A stretch of 64,000 bases of DNA from Candidatus Microsaccharimonas sossegonensis (GCA_004100325.1 SCKX01000001.1:186001-250000), one strand, 5' to 3'; positions 43,211-52,985 are shown, counted from the first letter of the stretch. Notes: generated by a model from the sequence alone, not told the origin. Numbers and translations are program-made.

Positions 43211-44257
43211 ATGGCGGTCGTTAGTAAGGTTGTGGTTCAGAATGTTCGTTCGCACGTGCATTATACCGTTAACCTTGCTCCCGGTGTGACGGTTATTACT
43301 GGACCAAATGGAAGTGGTAAAACAACCCTTCTTGAATCAATTTATATTGCCCTTCAAGGTTCTTCATTTAAAGGAAGTGATAATGAAGTACTCCGCGCCG
43401 AAAGTCCTTGGTGGAAAATAGACCTCTTATTAGATGAGCAAAATAAACGAACGGTAAAGTTTGACCCAAATAAAGCAACCAGTCGTAAACAATTTATTAT
43501 CGATGGAAAAACGACAGCAAGGTTAACTCCAAAAAACAAATATCCAATTGTGTTATTTGAACCAGAAGATCTTCGTCTCTTGAATGGATCGCCCGCTCGC
43601 CGCCGCCAGTTTATAGATCGGTTTATTTCACAGCTCAATCCACTCTATAGTATCTCGCTACGTAAATATGAACGCGCCCTACGCCAACGAAACAACCTAT
43701 TAAAACGATTTAATACATCGTCTGACGAGTTATTTGCCTGGGATATTACATTAGCCGAACACGGTGCCTATTTAATTGAGCAACGCACCATGTTTATTGA
43801 AAAAATTAACAGCCAACTCAACAGCGCGTACCACGATATTGCTGAATCAAACGATGAAGTGTCGGTGCATTATTCACACACTCTCGTAGGTGATAGTAAA
43901 CAAAAATTACTAGCTGAACTCCAGGTGCATATCGACCGCGATAAACAACTTGGCAACACTTCGGTTGGTCCGCATCGCCACGATGTTATCTTTCAACTTA
44001 ATCGCTCCCCTGCTATTTCGAATGCATCAAGGGGAGAAGTACGAACTATCATCTTGGCATTAAAATTTCTTGAAGTTGATATTATTGAACAATTATCCGG
44101 CTTAAAACCACTTATATTACTCGACGATGTCTTCTCTGAATTAGACCTAGCTCGTCAAAAAGCCCTTAGTGACAAAACTCGCCAGCACCAAATAGTGATG
44201 ACCAGTACCTATATAGTGTCAGATAGTAAACGCTACCACCACGTGGAACTTATATAA
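43211..44257 (+). CDS. recF: DNA replication and repair protein RecF
   Basis: The 348-aa SMC-like ATPase has Walker A GPNGSGKTTLLESIY, RRRQFIDRFISQLNPLY, the SVGPHRHDV motif, ABC-type signature SRGEVRTIILALKF and Walker B LILLDDVFSELD. It loads RecA at gaps during repair. It closes the dnaA-dnaN-recF cluster; gyrase genes do not follow, as they would in many bacteria. Confidence 0.96.
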   Translation: MAVVSKVVVQNVRSHVHYTVNLAPGVTVITGPNGSGKTTLLESIYIALQGSSFKGSDNEVLRAESPWWKIDLLLDEQNKRTVKFDPNKATSRKQFIIDGKTTARLTPKNKYPIVLFEPEDLRLLNGSPARRRQFIDRFISQLNPLYSISLRKYERALRQRNNLLKRFNTSSDELFAWDITLAEHGAYLIEQRTMFIEKINSQLNSAYHDIAESNDEVSVHYSHTLVGDSKQKLLAELQVHIDRDKQLGNTSVGPHRHDVIFQLNRSPAISNASRGEVRTIILALKFLEVDIIEQLSGLKPLILLDDVFSELDLARQKALSDKTRQHQIVMTSTYIVSDSKRYHHVELI

Positions 44258-44272
44258 TTAGTGACACTCACC

Positions 44273-44893
44273 CTAACCCCCAACATCAGAAGTATAAATT
44301 ATTTCATAATCAGCAACTGTGTATCCACGAGACGTAATCTCTTGCTCAATGTATGGTTTAAGAGAGGCGGTATCAATATTTGAATCAACACATACAGCGA
44401 TTTTCGTTACGTCATTTGGATATTTTAGCGATGTACAAGGGTATATACGATATAACCTAGCTTCAATCGGTAAGTCTTTAAGAATTGGATAATTTTTGTC
44501 TAGCTCACTTACCCCTGCATTGAGTTTTTTGCCGCCAAAGCGCTGGACAATTGCCTGGGCTGTTGGATTGTTTAAAAGTTGTTGAGCAGCACTAGTATTT
44601 GGTGTTAACGCAACTAATAATTCTTGTGTCTCACCATTTTTTATAGATATAGTTGTTTCATACTGCGTAAAACCATCTTGTGAAACGGTTATTTTATGAG
44701 TCCCGGGTGTGATTGAAAAGTTACTACTATTATTTACCACTGTTTTGCCACCACTATCTACTTGGATGGTAGCTTTTAAGGGAGCGATAGTTAACGTTAA
44801 TTGAGTTTTAGGGATAGATATAAAAATCAAGCCAAGCACTAATAACACGACACCGATGATGCTAATGATACTAATTTTGATTTTATTACTCAT
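44273..44893 (-). CDS. PEGA-domain membrane-anchored protein
   Basis: The 206-aa protein starts at the ATG preceded by AGGGAGGG. It has one N-terminal membrane helix (about 5-27). A PEGA-like domain (about 35-100) follows, with TPGTHKITVSQDGFTQYETTISIKNGETQELLVAL. A C-terminal domain (about 110-206) has two Cys (YPCTSLKYP, AVCVDSN). PEGA domains occur in surface proteins. It is the last gene of the T4SS-like operon and may be an extracytoplasmic accessory part. Confidence 0.78.
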   Translation of the reverse strand: MSNKIKISIISIIGVVLLVLGLIFISIPKTQLTLTIAPLKATIQVDSGGKTVVNNSSNFSITPGTHKITVSQDGFTQYETTISIKNGETQELLVALTPNTSAAQQLLNNPTAQAIVQRFGGKKLNAGVSELDKNYPILKDLPIEARLYRIYPCTSLKYPNDVTKIAVCVDSNIDTASLKPYIEQEITSRGYTVADYEIIYTSDVGG

Positions 44894-44903
44894 ACCACCC
44901 TCC

Positions 44904-46094
44904 CTACTTTGTTTGTCCAATATAGCGCGCCACAATTGCACCGTTAGTAATCATCCAAGTTGGATTACTGATTGTACCAAGGCTTGGAACACGTTGTCCC
45001 AGTGACGCATCGGCAGCTGGATAACCACTTTGGTTATTGCCAAGATAGAACGTTGCGTGTCCTAACGTATTACTAAAAAGTATATCGCCTGGTTGAAGAT
45101 CACCTAAGCTCGGATTTGTAATAATTTTATATTTATCGGGGTTAGCGTTGACGTACGTCAATTGTTCCGTGACACCAACTTTTGGAAAACTTGTATCAAC
45201 GCCACTTGATATCATAACTGTTGCGATAAAGCCACTACTGTCACTAGCCTGAGCTGAAGGATTATATTGATCAAGAGCTGTTTGATAGGCGACACTTGCA
45301 TCTGATTTTGCTGCCTTTCCATCTTTAACAGGTTGCGGAAGCGCTAACCTAAGGGCTGTTTTTACGATACCACTCGCGACAATTGTATTTGTCGATGTAC
45401 AATCACTCGATCCGATAGTTGCGCCAGTAACTACAGGCACAGTGTCTTTAAAGAACCCATATATCTGCATCGCGGCAGGAATACGTCTTGTTTGAAGTTT
45501 CGGAAGATCGGCTGAGAGCGGTGTATTAAGAGGGACTTCAAACTTGTCCATCCAAGCTTTTGTTGCAGCAGAAACATCTATGCCAGTACCAAACGCTGTT
45601 GGCGCTAGCCGGGCTTTATAACTACTCTTATACTCGCTAACCAAGTAATTAATCTGAAAAGCAACATCAGAAACGTCGACACCCTGTGCTTTTGCGGCGG
45701 CTTCTAACTTCGTTCGACGGCCGAAAGACCATTGCACCAGTCCATATCCAATACCATTACTTTCTTTAGCGCCACTATTAAAACCTGATTCTGCCTGCAT
45801 ATTTCCCATAATAGCGGCCGCTTGAACGGCATTAAACTCACCAGACCCTGTGAGAAGCGTAAAAATTTGCTTTAGTTTTGGATCATTTTGATCTAATTTT
45901 ACTCCTGATGATGCACCCACGGCAGTACTTGATGCCGATGAACAAGACGTCGCAGTTGGATCATAAAAAAGAATATCATTTCCGCTATAAAATCCGGTAT
46001 CCAACCCAGTATCCAGCGCAAGCACATTCACGGGACTTGAAGCGAGGACGACGATCCCGATGATTATGAGGCTGAAAGAGGATATTTTCTTCAT
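44904..46094 (-). CDS. Secreted peptidoglycan hydrolase: tail-lysozyme domain plus NlpC/P60-like domain
   Basis: The 396-aa protein has a signal-like N-terminal helix. A phage-tail-lysozyme-type domain (about 75-215) has IMGNMQAESGFNSGAKESNGIGYGLVQWSFGRRTKLE, with candidate catalytic Glu in AESGF. The C-terminal domain (about 275-396) resembles NlpC/P60: DSSGFIATVMISSGV, LGDLQPGDILFSNTLGHATFYLG. The normally catalytic Cys of DCSGF is Ser (AGT codon), while the His of GHATFYLG remains. It lies in the T4SS-like operon, where such enzymes typically open the wall for the channel. Confidence 0.85.
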   Translation of the reverse strand: MKKISSFSLIIIGIVVLASSPVNVLALDTGLDTGFYSGNDILFYDPTATSCSSASSTAVGASSGVKLDQNDPKLKQIFTLLTGSGEFNAVQAAAIMGNMQAESGFNSGAKESNGIGYGLVQWSFGRRTKLEAAAKAQGVDVSDVAFQINYLVSEYKSSYKARLAPTAFGTGIDVSAATKAWMDKFEVPLNTPLSADLPKLQTRRIPAAMQIYGFFKDTVPVVTGATIGSSDCTSTNTIVASGIVKTALRLALPQPVKDGKAAKSDASVAYQTALDQYNPSAQASDSSGFIATVMISSGVDTSFPKVGVTEQLTYVNANPDKYKIITNPSLGDLQPGDILFSNTLGHATFYLGNNQSGYPAADASLGQRVPSLGTISNPTWMITNGAIVARYIGQTK

Positions 46095-46119
46095 ACATCT
46101 GTACTATTTAAACTATACA

Positions 46120-49100
46120 TCAAGGTCTAACACTGGGGTCATATTGTAAATTAGGATCTGACGCTGGAGGGACGTCAACGTGGACGTGATCACAATTATC
46201 AGGAAAAGTCGTAACCCCAACAGCTAAAGTAACCGCTGGTCCACAAGCCGATTGACCAACACGAGAACTTTTACCATTGATGGCTGCTGCTGACAAAATG
46301 GGCATTTCAAGGTTAATGACGCCAACAGAAGCTGCATTTCGTCCATCCAAAACTTTGCCATTAGCGACTGCGATATCTAATCCACTCCCATTTCCAGCAT
46401 AGTGCCGACTTGCTGGTGAAGATCGTCCGCCAGCCGTACTGTTGTTTGAACACATACGGTTAAGATCACTAATTTTTATTGGGTAACTGTCGGTAACTGT
46501 GTCGATAATTTTAAGAATATTGATATTAATACCACACGGCATCGCGTTACCATCGACTTTTCCACTCGCAATATCTTCAAGTTTTGGCTTAACATTATTA
46601 TTTAGATATGTCACCCTATTCTTTGCAACAATTTTTGCCGCCAATGATTTTTTATCCAAACTACTACTTGTGGCTGTTGAGTTACCACTGATAACATCTT
46701 CACCATTTAAAGATTGAATAGTTTGATAATCTAGTAAGAATACTGATATTGCTAATAACGAACGGGGATCTTTCACCTGGCCTGTAGTTGTACTTCCAAA
46801 GTCATTCTTTGAACCAACGCAGGCACCATTTGTACAACTACTATTCTTACTGAGTGATCCAGAAACAGTATTTGGATCTTTTGTTACTGAATTAACAGTA
46901 CATCCGGCAGAATTGAATAAATAATCACCCGAACTTGCATTACCACACGACGTAATAAAGTCACTGAGCGGTGTTCCACTCTTAATATACCCAGACGATA
47001 CAAGATCATCGATTGTTGCACCATCAGGAATAGTAATCGACTCATCAAGCCAACCTTCGTTCTGAATAAGTGTCAAAGCTTCACTAGTTGACATACTTGC
47101 TTGATCGGTTGTTATACCAGTACAAGGCATACCAGCAGCGTTAATGGCTGGTGTATTAGATGGATCTGTTGTATCAAGGCCAAAATCAGCCGCATACCCA
47201 CATGATTCAGGGGTAAAATTAGCTGCACTTGCAGACGGAGAGAGGCTGACAAATGGAGTTTTTAAATACCCAAGTATTTGCGAGAAAATACTGCCATCAT
47301 AAGAACCGGTTGCAAGTGTTGCAACACTAAGATTATTTACAATACTTCCAAGGAAAGTATATTGGCTAGACGTGTCAAACGGACTAAGCGAGGCAATATC
47401 CATTTGTTTTCGAAAAGCTTGATTTTGTTGTTGCAGAGCCACATAACCAGATAATTGAGTTGTTTTTAGTGCCGGTAGATTACGAGCCATACCACCAGCT
47501 GAAAAGAACGCCAAACCAGATATTCCTAGTACATCCCCCAAGTCTTGTCCTACTGCTTTTGGAATGGCGTTATTTGCTGCCACAGAAGCAAGAACCTTAC
47601 TTGCAATGTCGGTAATAATAGCTTGAGTAGCTTGTGTGGCAATTTCGCTGATTGCAACACTCCCAGCCACCTTAATAAGGCCACCAACCAGTGTTGTGGA
47701 AGAAGCAACTGTTATGGCTGCGTCAACGGCCATCGCACTATACATGGATGCCGGGTTAAGCACTACATTACATGCTGGCTGTACTGCTTTTGATGCTGCG
47801 ACCGAACCAACAACAACTGGATTCGTAAGGGCTGCATACCCTGGTGTATAAGCTGCCGATACTGGTGGTTTACCCTTGTTAATACCCAATGCGGAAAGAA
47901 GAATTGGCGAATCTAGCGCAGACGACATTTTTCCATCACTCGACCGCGGAGACTTATTTGTAAGGAGTGATCCGATTGCGCTCATATCATCGCTTGTGAA
48001 CCCAGCAGACGTATCGACACCAGAAGCTTTTAATTTGGATGCCGGTGATAAGATAACATCATTTATATATGGAAGAATTTGTGCAAGTTGAATGGCAGCA
48101 ACACCTGCTGCAATATAACCAGGTGCTTTGACGCCCATACAGCCAGCAACCGCAAGTGTGTATCCAACCCCACCCTTTTTAGCTTTGCCAAGCTGATCAT
48201 TTACCTTTGCTCTTATTCCATCAGGGACAGCATTTAACTTATCAATTCCTGGTATCCGCGCGCGAATTTTCTCCAGTGCCTTAGAAAAACGATCTTTTGA
48301 TGCTACACCACCATTTTTGCCATCTGCAATACCACCATCTTTCTTAAGATTGAACGGGTCTAAGAATTTTTTTGTTATATACTTACCTGACCATGCCTTC
48401 AGGCGAAGATTGAAAGCACCGCCAGTTCCTAATATTTTTGCCGCAACCTTGGGATTTTTTGCAAGGTAACCCGTTAAATCTTTGGCAGCAACATTTACTT
48501 TTCCTGCCTCAGTTTCTATAGAATAGCCCGTCGGATTCTTTGATGGGTATCCCTTTTTGCTATCCGTATTGGTCGTAGATGAATCATATATAGGTGTAAT
48601 GCCTTTAGTCTTGAGCTGATCGAGGGCTACATTTGATATACGCCCCATTTTACATGTAATGCTCTTGCTGCTATTCGCACAAATAGGATCACCAGTGGTT
48701 GCAAACCCGAACGCTTTCATAAAACGACGTTCCATCGATGTCGAGCTAGAATCATTATTGATTGTCATATTTTCCATAAGATTAACCAACATACTTGCAG
48801 GACCAAGAAAACCACCAACGACACCACCACCAATACCCAAAAACGCCAGAACGGCAAAAATTGCGCCTCGCTTTTTTACAAAGCCTTTAAAATTTGCGGT
48901 CGTAAAGCGTCGACCTTTGGCTGATTGACCGCCCCTATAATTACTCTGCCAATTTCCACCAGCATCTTCGGCATCACGCACAGCGTCGGTAGAATCACCC
49001 CCATTTTTATTGTCACCACCGTGATTGGCTGGGTCGTTCGCAAACGCCTCTAACTGATCAAGACCGGCGCCACTGTACGCTGATCCTATACCGTCTTGAT

Positions 49101-49179
49101 ATGCTTGCTCACCAGGATTGTGAGCACTATCTTGCGCTTCTTTTTCATCATTCGGCAGTGTTGATTGTGGAGATGCCAT
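46120..49179 (-). CDS. Giant membrane protein with C-terminal M15-like peptidase domain
   Basis: The 1019-aa protein starts at MASPQSTLPNDEKEAQ; a start 12 bases upstream would lie in the promoter. It has an acidic Gly/Asn-rich cytoplasmic N-terminus (about 1-95), a membrane helix near 105-135 and further hydrophobic Ala/Val/Ile-rich segments near 350-570. The long extracellular part has many Cys. The C-terminal ~110 residues carry SRHYAGNGSGLDIAV and CDHVHVDV, matching the His..Asp and HxH zinc ligands of M15 (VanY/DacB-like) carboxypeptidases. In the T4SS operon this suggests a channel-associated wall-cutting enzyme. The central part is unrecognised. Confidence 0.75.
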   Translation of the reverse strand: MASPQSTLPNDEKEAQDSAHNPGEQAYQDGIGSAYSGAGLDQLEAFANDPANHGGDNKNGGDSTDAVRDAEDAGGNWQSNYRGGQSAKGRRFTTANFKGFVKKRGAIFAVLAFLGIGGGVVGGFLGPASMLVNLMENMTINNDSSSTSMERRFMKAFGFATTGDPICANSSKSITCKMGRISNVALDQLKTKGITPIYDSSTTNTDSKKGYPSKNPTGYSIETEAGKVNVAAKDLTGYLAKNPKVAAKILGTGGAFNLRLKAWSGKYITKKFLDPFNLKKDGGIADGKNGGVASKDRFSKALEKIRARIPGIDKLNAVPDGIRAKVNDQLGKAKKGGVGYTLAVAGCMGVKAPGYIAAGVAAIQLAQILPYINDVILSPASKLKASGVDTSAGFTSDDMSAIGSLLTNKSPRSSDGKMSSALDSPILLSALGINKGKPPVSAAYTPGYAALTNPVVVGSVAASKAVQPACNVVLNPASMYSAMAVDAAITVASSTTLVGGLIKVAGSVAISEIATQATQAIITDIASKVLASVAANNAIPKAVGQDLGDVLGISGLAFFSAGGMARNLPALKTTQLSGYVALQQQNQAFRKQMDIASLSPFDTSSQYTFLGSIVNNLSVATLATGSYDGSIFSQILGYLKTPFVSLSPSASAANFTPESCGYAADFGLDTTDPSNTPAINAAGMPCTGITTDQASMSTSEALTLIQNEGWLDESITIPDGATIDDLVSSGYIKSGTPLSDFITSCGNASSGDYLFNSAGCTVNSVTKDPNTVSGSLSKNSSCTNGACVGSKNDFGSTTTGQVKDPRSLLAISVFLLDYQTIQSLNGEDVISGNSTATSSSLDKKSLAAKIVAKNRVTYLNNNVKPKLEDIASGKVDGNAMPCGININILKIIDTVTDSYPIKISDLNRMCSNNSTAGGRSSPASRHYAGNGSGLDIAVANGKVLDGRNAASVGVINLEMPILSAAAINGKSSRVGQSACGPAVTLAVGVTTFPDNCDHVHVDVPPASDPNLQYDPSVRP

Positions 49180-49189
49180 AACTGCTACC

Positions 49190-49195
49190 ATTATA
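49190..49195 (-). promoter_or_regulatory. -10 box upstream of the giant membrane protein
   Basis: TATAAT on the minus strand lies 10 bases before the ATG at 49179. It provides a possible internal, leaderless promoter within the T4SS-like operon. Confidence 0.45.
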
Positions 49196-49212
49196 CCCTA
49201 TCGAATAGGGGT

Positions 49213-51042
49213 TTAAGGGTTTCCGTTTCCCTGCACGGCAGCTTGGGGATTGGTGGTAATGAGCTGTTGTTCGGTGGGACTTGCCTGGATATTAATATGA
49301 ACATGACTTTGCCCCGCAAAGAACAAACCCTGCCCAATCGGGAAGTTGGCAAGTCGCTTCTTTTCTTCCTCGGTGAGTTTAAAGACGTCCGACAAAACGT
49401 CGACGGCGCTGGCAGACTGTTTTAAAAGCAGTTGCATAGAGGAGTTGGCAACAATTGCGCGTCCCATTTTGCTTCCTATAAAGTCTTCCACGTCCTGAGT
49501 AATCGTCGTAAGACCCAGGTAATATTTACGAGCACGTTTGGCAAGGCTAAATAGGAAGTTTGCCGAGTCGTCATACTTCATTAATTGCCACGCCTCATCC
49601 ACAATCAGCATGCGCTTTTTTTGGTCGGTGCGGGTAATGTTCCATATGTGACTGAGTACAATATACATGGCAATCGGACGAAGTTCGTCTTCAAGATCGC
49701 GGATATTAAAGACGACCATCGGGTTATTAATATCGATATTTGATTGTTGACTAAAAATGCCGGCAAACGTCCCAGTGGTATATTTTCGAAGACGCTGTGC
49801 TAGCTGCGGACCAGACCCACCCATATGGAGTAACGTGTCATAAAGGTCTGAAATAACCGGCGGTGGTGAATGATGTGTTAATGGATCGCTGGTAATACCA
49901 ACACGCGCATATGTGTCGATAAGTGCTTGGTCAAGGTCAGCTTCCTCAACTGGCGTGAGTGCCGCCATTGCTGTACCGTTGGCTGCAATCTGCGTCCCAC
50001 CAAGCATCAGACGAAAAAGCCCATGAAGTGTCACGAGGTTTGCACGGAGGGCATCTTCTGCCTCGTCGCTGTCAATCACTCGCGGCAAGTCAAACGGATT
50101 AATGCGTGTATTTGAATTAAGACTGAGGTGAACGTAACTGCCGCCAACTGCTTCGGCCAGTTTTTGATACTCATTTTCTGGGTCAATGATGATAACTTCA
50201 GTCCCAAGCATCATACTTCGGAGCGCCTCAAGCTTGACCGTAAATGACTTACCAGCACCAGACTTTGCAAAGACGACCATATTGGCATTTTCCAGCCGGT
50301 AACGGTCAAAAATGACCAGCCCGTTGTTGTGCATGTTAATGCCATACAAGATACCGGTATTATCGGTCAGGTCGGCACTGGTGAATGGAAAGCTAGTGCT
50401 AATTGCACCGGTGTTCATGTTGCGGCGAATCTGCAGTTGGTCTGACATTTGAGGGATCGTGCTGTTAAGTCCCTGCTCTTGCTGAGAAGAGGCAACCTTA
50501 CTAAATACCAGCTGCTGACCAAAAAGCGTCTCAATTTTATTTTGGACGAAATTCAGTTCATCAAGGCTATCAGCCCATAACGTGACATACAAACCAAACC
50601 GAAAAAACCGCTCGGCCCCAAGTTGAATCTGGTCACGTAGCTCCTCAGCGTCGTTAATTGCTGCTTCAAGGGCAGGATCACGCGTCTTACCCTTCTCATT
50701 ATTGATCGACGTGCTCGCCTCTAGCTGCGTCACCTTTTTACGGAGATTATTAAGGACCACCTGGCTATCAACCGGATAGACGTACATACTCACATCAAGT
50801 ACTTCGTCGATGTTAATAAGCGAACTGAGCCACCCAGTATAAATTTGTCGCGGGTAGCCATAGACATACAACGTGCGACCATATTTCGTTCCCAGGCGAA
50901 AGTATGACGAGTGGATCTCGATACTGCTTGGTGCAATCAGGTCTCGAAGTGTTGAGACGCCCTTCATGAACGCCTGCTCTACTTCGGCTTGTTCGCGGGC
51001 GCGCTGCTGGGCAGCAACATCGACAGCAGTTTGCTTGGCCAT
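49213..51042 (-). CDS. virB4: VirB4/TraC-type secretion ATPase
   Basis: The 609-aa ATPase energises a type IV secretion channel. The N-terminal VirB4 domain (about 35-200) is followed by the RecA-like motor. Walker A is FAKSGAGKSFTVKLEALR, the IIIDPENEYQKLAEAVGG motif follows, and Walker B is KRMLIVDEAWQLMKY. GLTTITQDVEDFIGS near the end is the VirB4 Gln motif. It overlaps the upstream TraC-N-like gene by one base. It is the best diagnostic gene of the T4SS-like operon. Confidence 0.95.
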   Translation of the reverse strand: MAKQTAVDVAAQQRAREQAEVEQAFMKGVSTLRDLIAPSSIEIHSSYFRLGTKYGRTLYVYGYPRQIYTGWLSSLINIDEVLDVSMYVYPVDSQVVLNNLRKKVTQLEASTSINNEKGKTRDPALEAAINDAEELRDQIQLGAERFFRFGLYVTLWADSLDELNFVQNKIETLFGQQLVFSKVASSQQEQGLNSTIPQMSDQLQIRRNMNTGAISTSFPFTSADLTDNTGILYGINMHNNGLVIFDRYRLENANMVVFAKSGAGKSFTVKLEALRSMMLGTEVIIIDPENEYQKLAEAVGGSYVHLSLNSNTRINPFDLPRVIDSDEAEDALRANLVTLHGLFRLMLGGTQIAANGTAMAALTPVEEADLDQALIDTYARVGITSDPLTHHSPPPVISDLYDTLLHMGGSGPQLAQRLRKYTTGTFAGIFSQQSNIDINNPMVVFNIRDLEDELRPIAMYIVLSHIWNITRTDQKKRMLIVDEAWQLMKYDDSANFLFSLAKRARKYYLGLTTITQDVEDFIGSKMGRAIVANSSMQLLLKQSASAVDVLSDVFKLTEEEKKRLANFPIGQGLFFAGQSHVHINIQASPTEQQLITTNPQAAVQGNGNP

Positions 51043-51962
51043 TATTGTTGTCCCCCTGGTGCTGGTGCGACCGCCTTCTTGGTGTAAATACCGGTTGTTC
51101 GTTCAAAATCACCAAGTGGCTGGCGGACGGCAGTATCTGGATTATAAAAGTTATAATACAATTCACCAAGGGATTTTGTGTCGAGTTGCACACTTTGTAC
51201 ACCAATTTGGAACATACCGGCAATAACATTATCGACGCGGTTTTTGATTTCATCTTTCGCTTTTTGATAGGTAGCGGTATCGATTCGAGTGATGGTGTTC
51301 TTTGGTTTGGCAAATAATTTTCCAAAAAATCCCTTGCCCTGTTCAATAAGATTAGCGGCATCGCCCGCCGGGAAATACGGAACGACAATATAGAACGTCT
51401 TCTCCATGATGTTAGCCTCCTGCGACAGCACATCAATGTAGTTGATGTAATCATCCATCAATACACCCAACAGCATATTGTCCTGTGAGCGACGGGTTTG
51501 AATTAATTTATCAAGGTAGGGCCCGATATCGATACGCTGCGAACGAACTAAAATTTGTACAGGAAAATTAAGTGAATTCAAGAAATTTTGATAACTATAT
51601 TCAACCCCTTCGCGCTCACGATCACTCATAAGGTCGAAGTTGATTGATTTGCAAGCTACCACCGCTCGCATTGAACCGTCAATCATGATCACCATATTGT
51701 CGCGCACTTCCGAAAGTTGGAGGGTGCTTTGGGTTGAGTTAGGGTTTTTTACCGCCTGACGGGCTTGTTGCGCTGCACCAGACCCAAGGTTTGATGCCTG
51801 TTGACTAAGTGGCTCAGCCGCAGGAAGTGGTTGAACGGGCTGTGCAGCCATAGCAAAGGGCATGGGCGCAACAGGAATAGACGCCTGGGGAATAGGTGTT
51901 GGCATGGGTGTTGAAGGTGCAACACCGGGCTGATTTAAAAACGGATTAGTATTTGGTTGCAT
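51042..51962 (-). CDS. TraC N-terminal-like T4SS accessory protein
   Basis: The 306-aa protein has a Pro/Ala-rich disordered start (about 1-75). A domain (about 80-290) follows with LQLSEVRDNMVIMIDGSMRAVV, SINFDLMSDREREGVEYSYQNFLNSLNFPVQILVRSQ and FYIVVPYFPAG. This pattern occurs in the N-terminal domain of F-type TraC and in stand-alone proteins of CPR and Gram-positive T4SS loci. It has no ATPase motifs. Its position directly before virB4, with overlap, suggests that it works with VirB4 at the inner face of the membrane. Confidence 0.82.
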   Translation of the reverse strand: MQPNTNPFLNQPGVAPSTPMPTPIPQASIPVAPMPFAMAAQPVQPLPAAEPLSQQASNLGSGAAQQARQAVKNPNSTQSTLQLSEVRDNMVIMIDGSMRAVVACKSINFDLMSDREREGVEYSYQNFLNSLNFPVQILVRSQRIDIGPYLDKLIQTRRSQDNMLLGVLMDDYINYIDVLSQEANIMEKTFYIVVPYFPAGDAANLIEQGKGFFGKLFAKPKNTITRIDTATYQKAKDEIKNRVDNVIAGMFQIGVQSVQLDTKSLGELYYNFYNPDTAVRQPLGDFERTTGIYTKKAVAPAPGGQQ

Positions 51963-52016
51963 TCCTACTCTGTATTCCCACCGAAGAGCCCACTTAAAAC
52001 TCTGATTAGTATCAAT

Positions 52017-52976
52017 TTATCGTAACGAGATAACTACTTCTTCAGACATATCGTTTTCTTTTTCTTGAATACGATGCGCTTCCCGAGCAATTGTCTCGAT
52101 TGATAAATCGGGGTTATTTGCAAGGTTCATTATACCAGCTGACAGCGGTTTATCGCTAGTGGTTGGCGGAGTTTGTGGTGCTGGCGGTTTGATTGGTGCC
52201 GGCGCTGGTTGCGCTGCCTGGTGAGCAGCGTCGTCGAGTGGTTGAATGACAGTTTGTTGAATATTTGGGTACGGGTTATAAACGGGAGTCGGTGGCTGCG
52301 CTGGCGCTGGAACCGAAAAGGCGGACGGTGGACCAGCAACAGGTGTGAGAGTGGTCGGTGCCGGCCCTACCACTGTCGGCGCCTGGTGCATGCGATCAAT
52401 CGCCTCTTGGCGCACACGCCCAGCCTCTTTTGTCATCATGGTATTAAAAGTTTGTGCAACGGCGTTGTTGCCATCAAGAACATCCTCGGCACTCTGGGCC
52501 TCAATAAAAATATCGTTATTAATCGTCACACTCTGCGAAGCCTGCGTACCTGCCCCCCGAATTGCCCAGCCACCCGAATCCACAATATCCGCCAGGTAAC
52601 TAAATCGCTGTTCGGCATCAGCCTGGGAAATGTTTTTTGAGCGCTGCACCTCAACCGTCTTTGGAACGGTAATTTCAATCAGCGACTCTACCCCATCCGG
52701 GTCCCAGAGGCGTCTATGCGGTTTTAGATAATACGAAATAATCGCCGCCAGATAAATCTCCATCGGCTGATCCTTTCGAAGCGGTAACGCTAACGCGCCG
52801 AATAAAAGAATTATCGGCAAAGGAATGATCGCCAACCCAATAAACAAACGCGAAAGCCCCCAAGCCAGCGCAATCGCCAGCGCCACAATAATAAGATAGA
52901 TAAACTGCCGGAAACTAAACGGTCCAATTAACTTGTCATCCGCCTCAACATCCTGGGGTACTTTATAGGTTGCCAT
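52017..52976 (-). CDS. PrgI-family T4SS membrane protein
   Basis: The 319-aa protein has an N-terminal PrgI domain (about 1-95): MATYKVPQDVEADDKLIGPFSFRQFIYL, two membrane helices and ISYYLKPHRRLWDPDG. The tail is long and Pro/Gln/Ala-rich and probably cytoplasmic. PrgI (VirB3-like) proteins pair with VirB4 in Gram-positive conjugation systems. TGC-TATACT lies 9 bases before the ATG, suggesting a leaderless promoter for the downstream T4SS genes. Confidence 0.9.
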   Translation of the reverse strand: MATYKVPQDVEADDKLIGPFSFRQFIYLIIVALAIALAWGLSRLFIGLAIIPLPIILLFGALALPLRKDQPMEIYLAAIISYYLKPHRRLWDPDGVESLIEITVPKTVEVQRSKNISQADAEQRFSYLADIVDSGGWAIRGAGTQASQSVTINNDIFIEAQSAEDVLDGNNAVAQTFNTMMTKEAGRVRQEAIDRMHQAPTVVGPAPTTLTPVAGPPSAFSVPAPAQPPTPVYNPYPNIQQTVIQPLDDAAHQAAQPAPAPIKPPAPQTPPTTSDKPLSAGIMNLANNPDLSIETIAREAHRIQEKENDMSEEVVISLR

Positions 52977-52985
52977 AGTGGTTAT

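Noticed and set aside
49213-51962. Interpretation of the TraC-N-like and VirB4 genes as a frameshifted single gene
   Set aside because: The VirB4 ORF has its own N-terminal domain and the upstream gene ends with a normal overlap, so they are two proteins.
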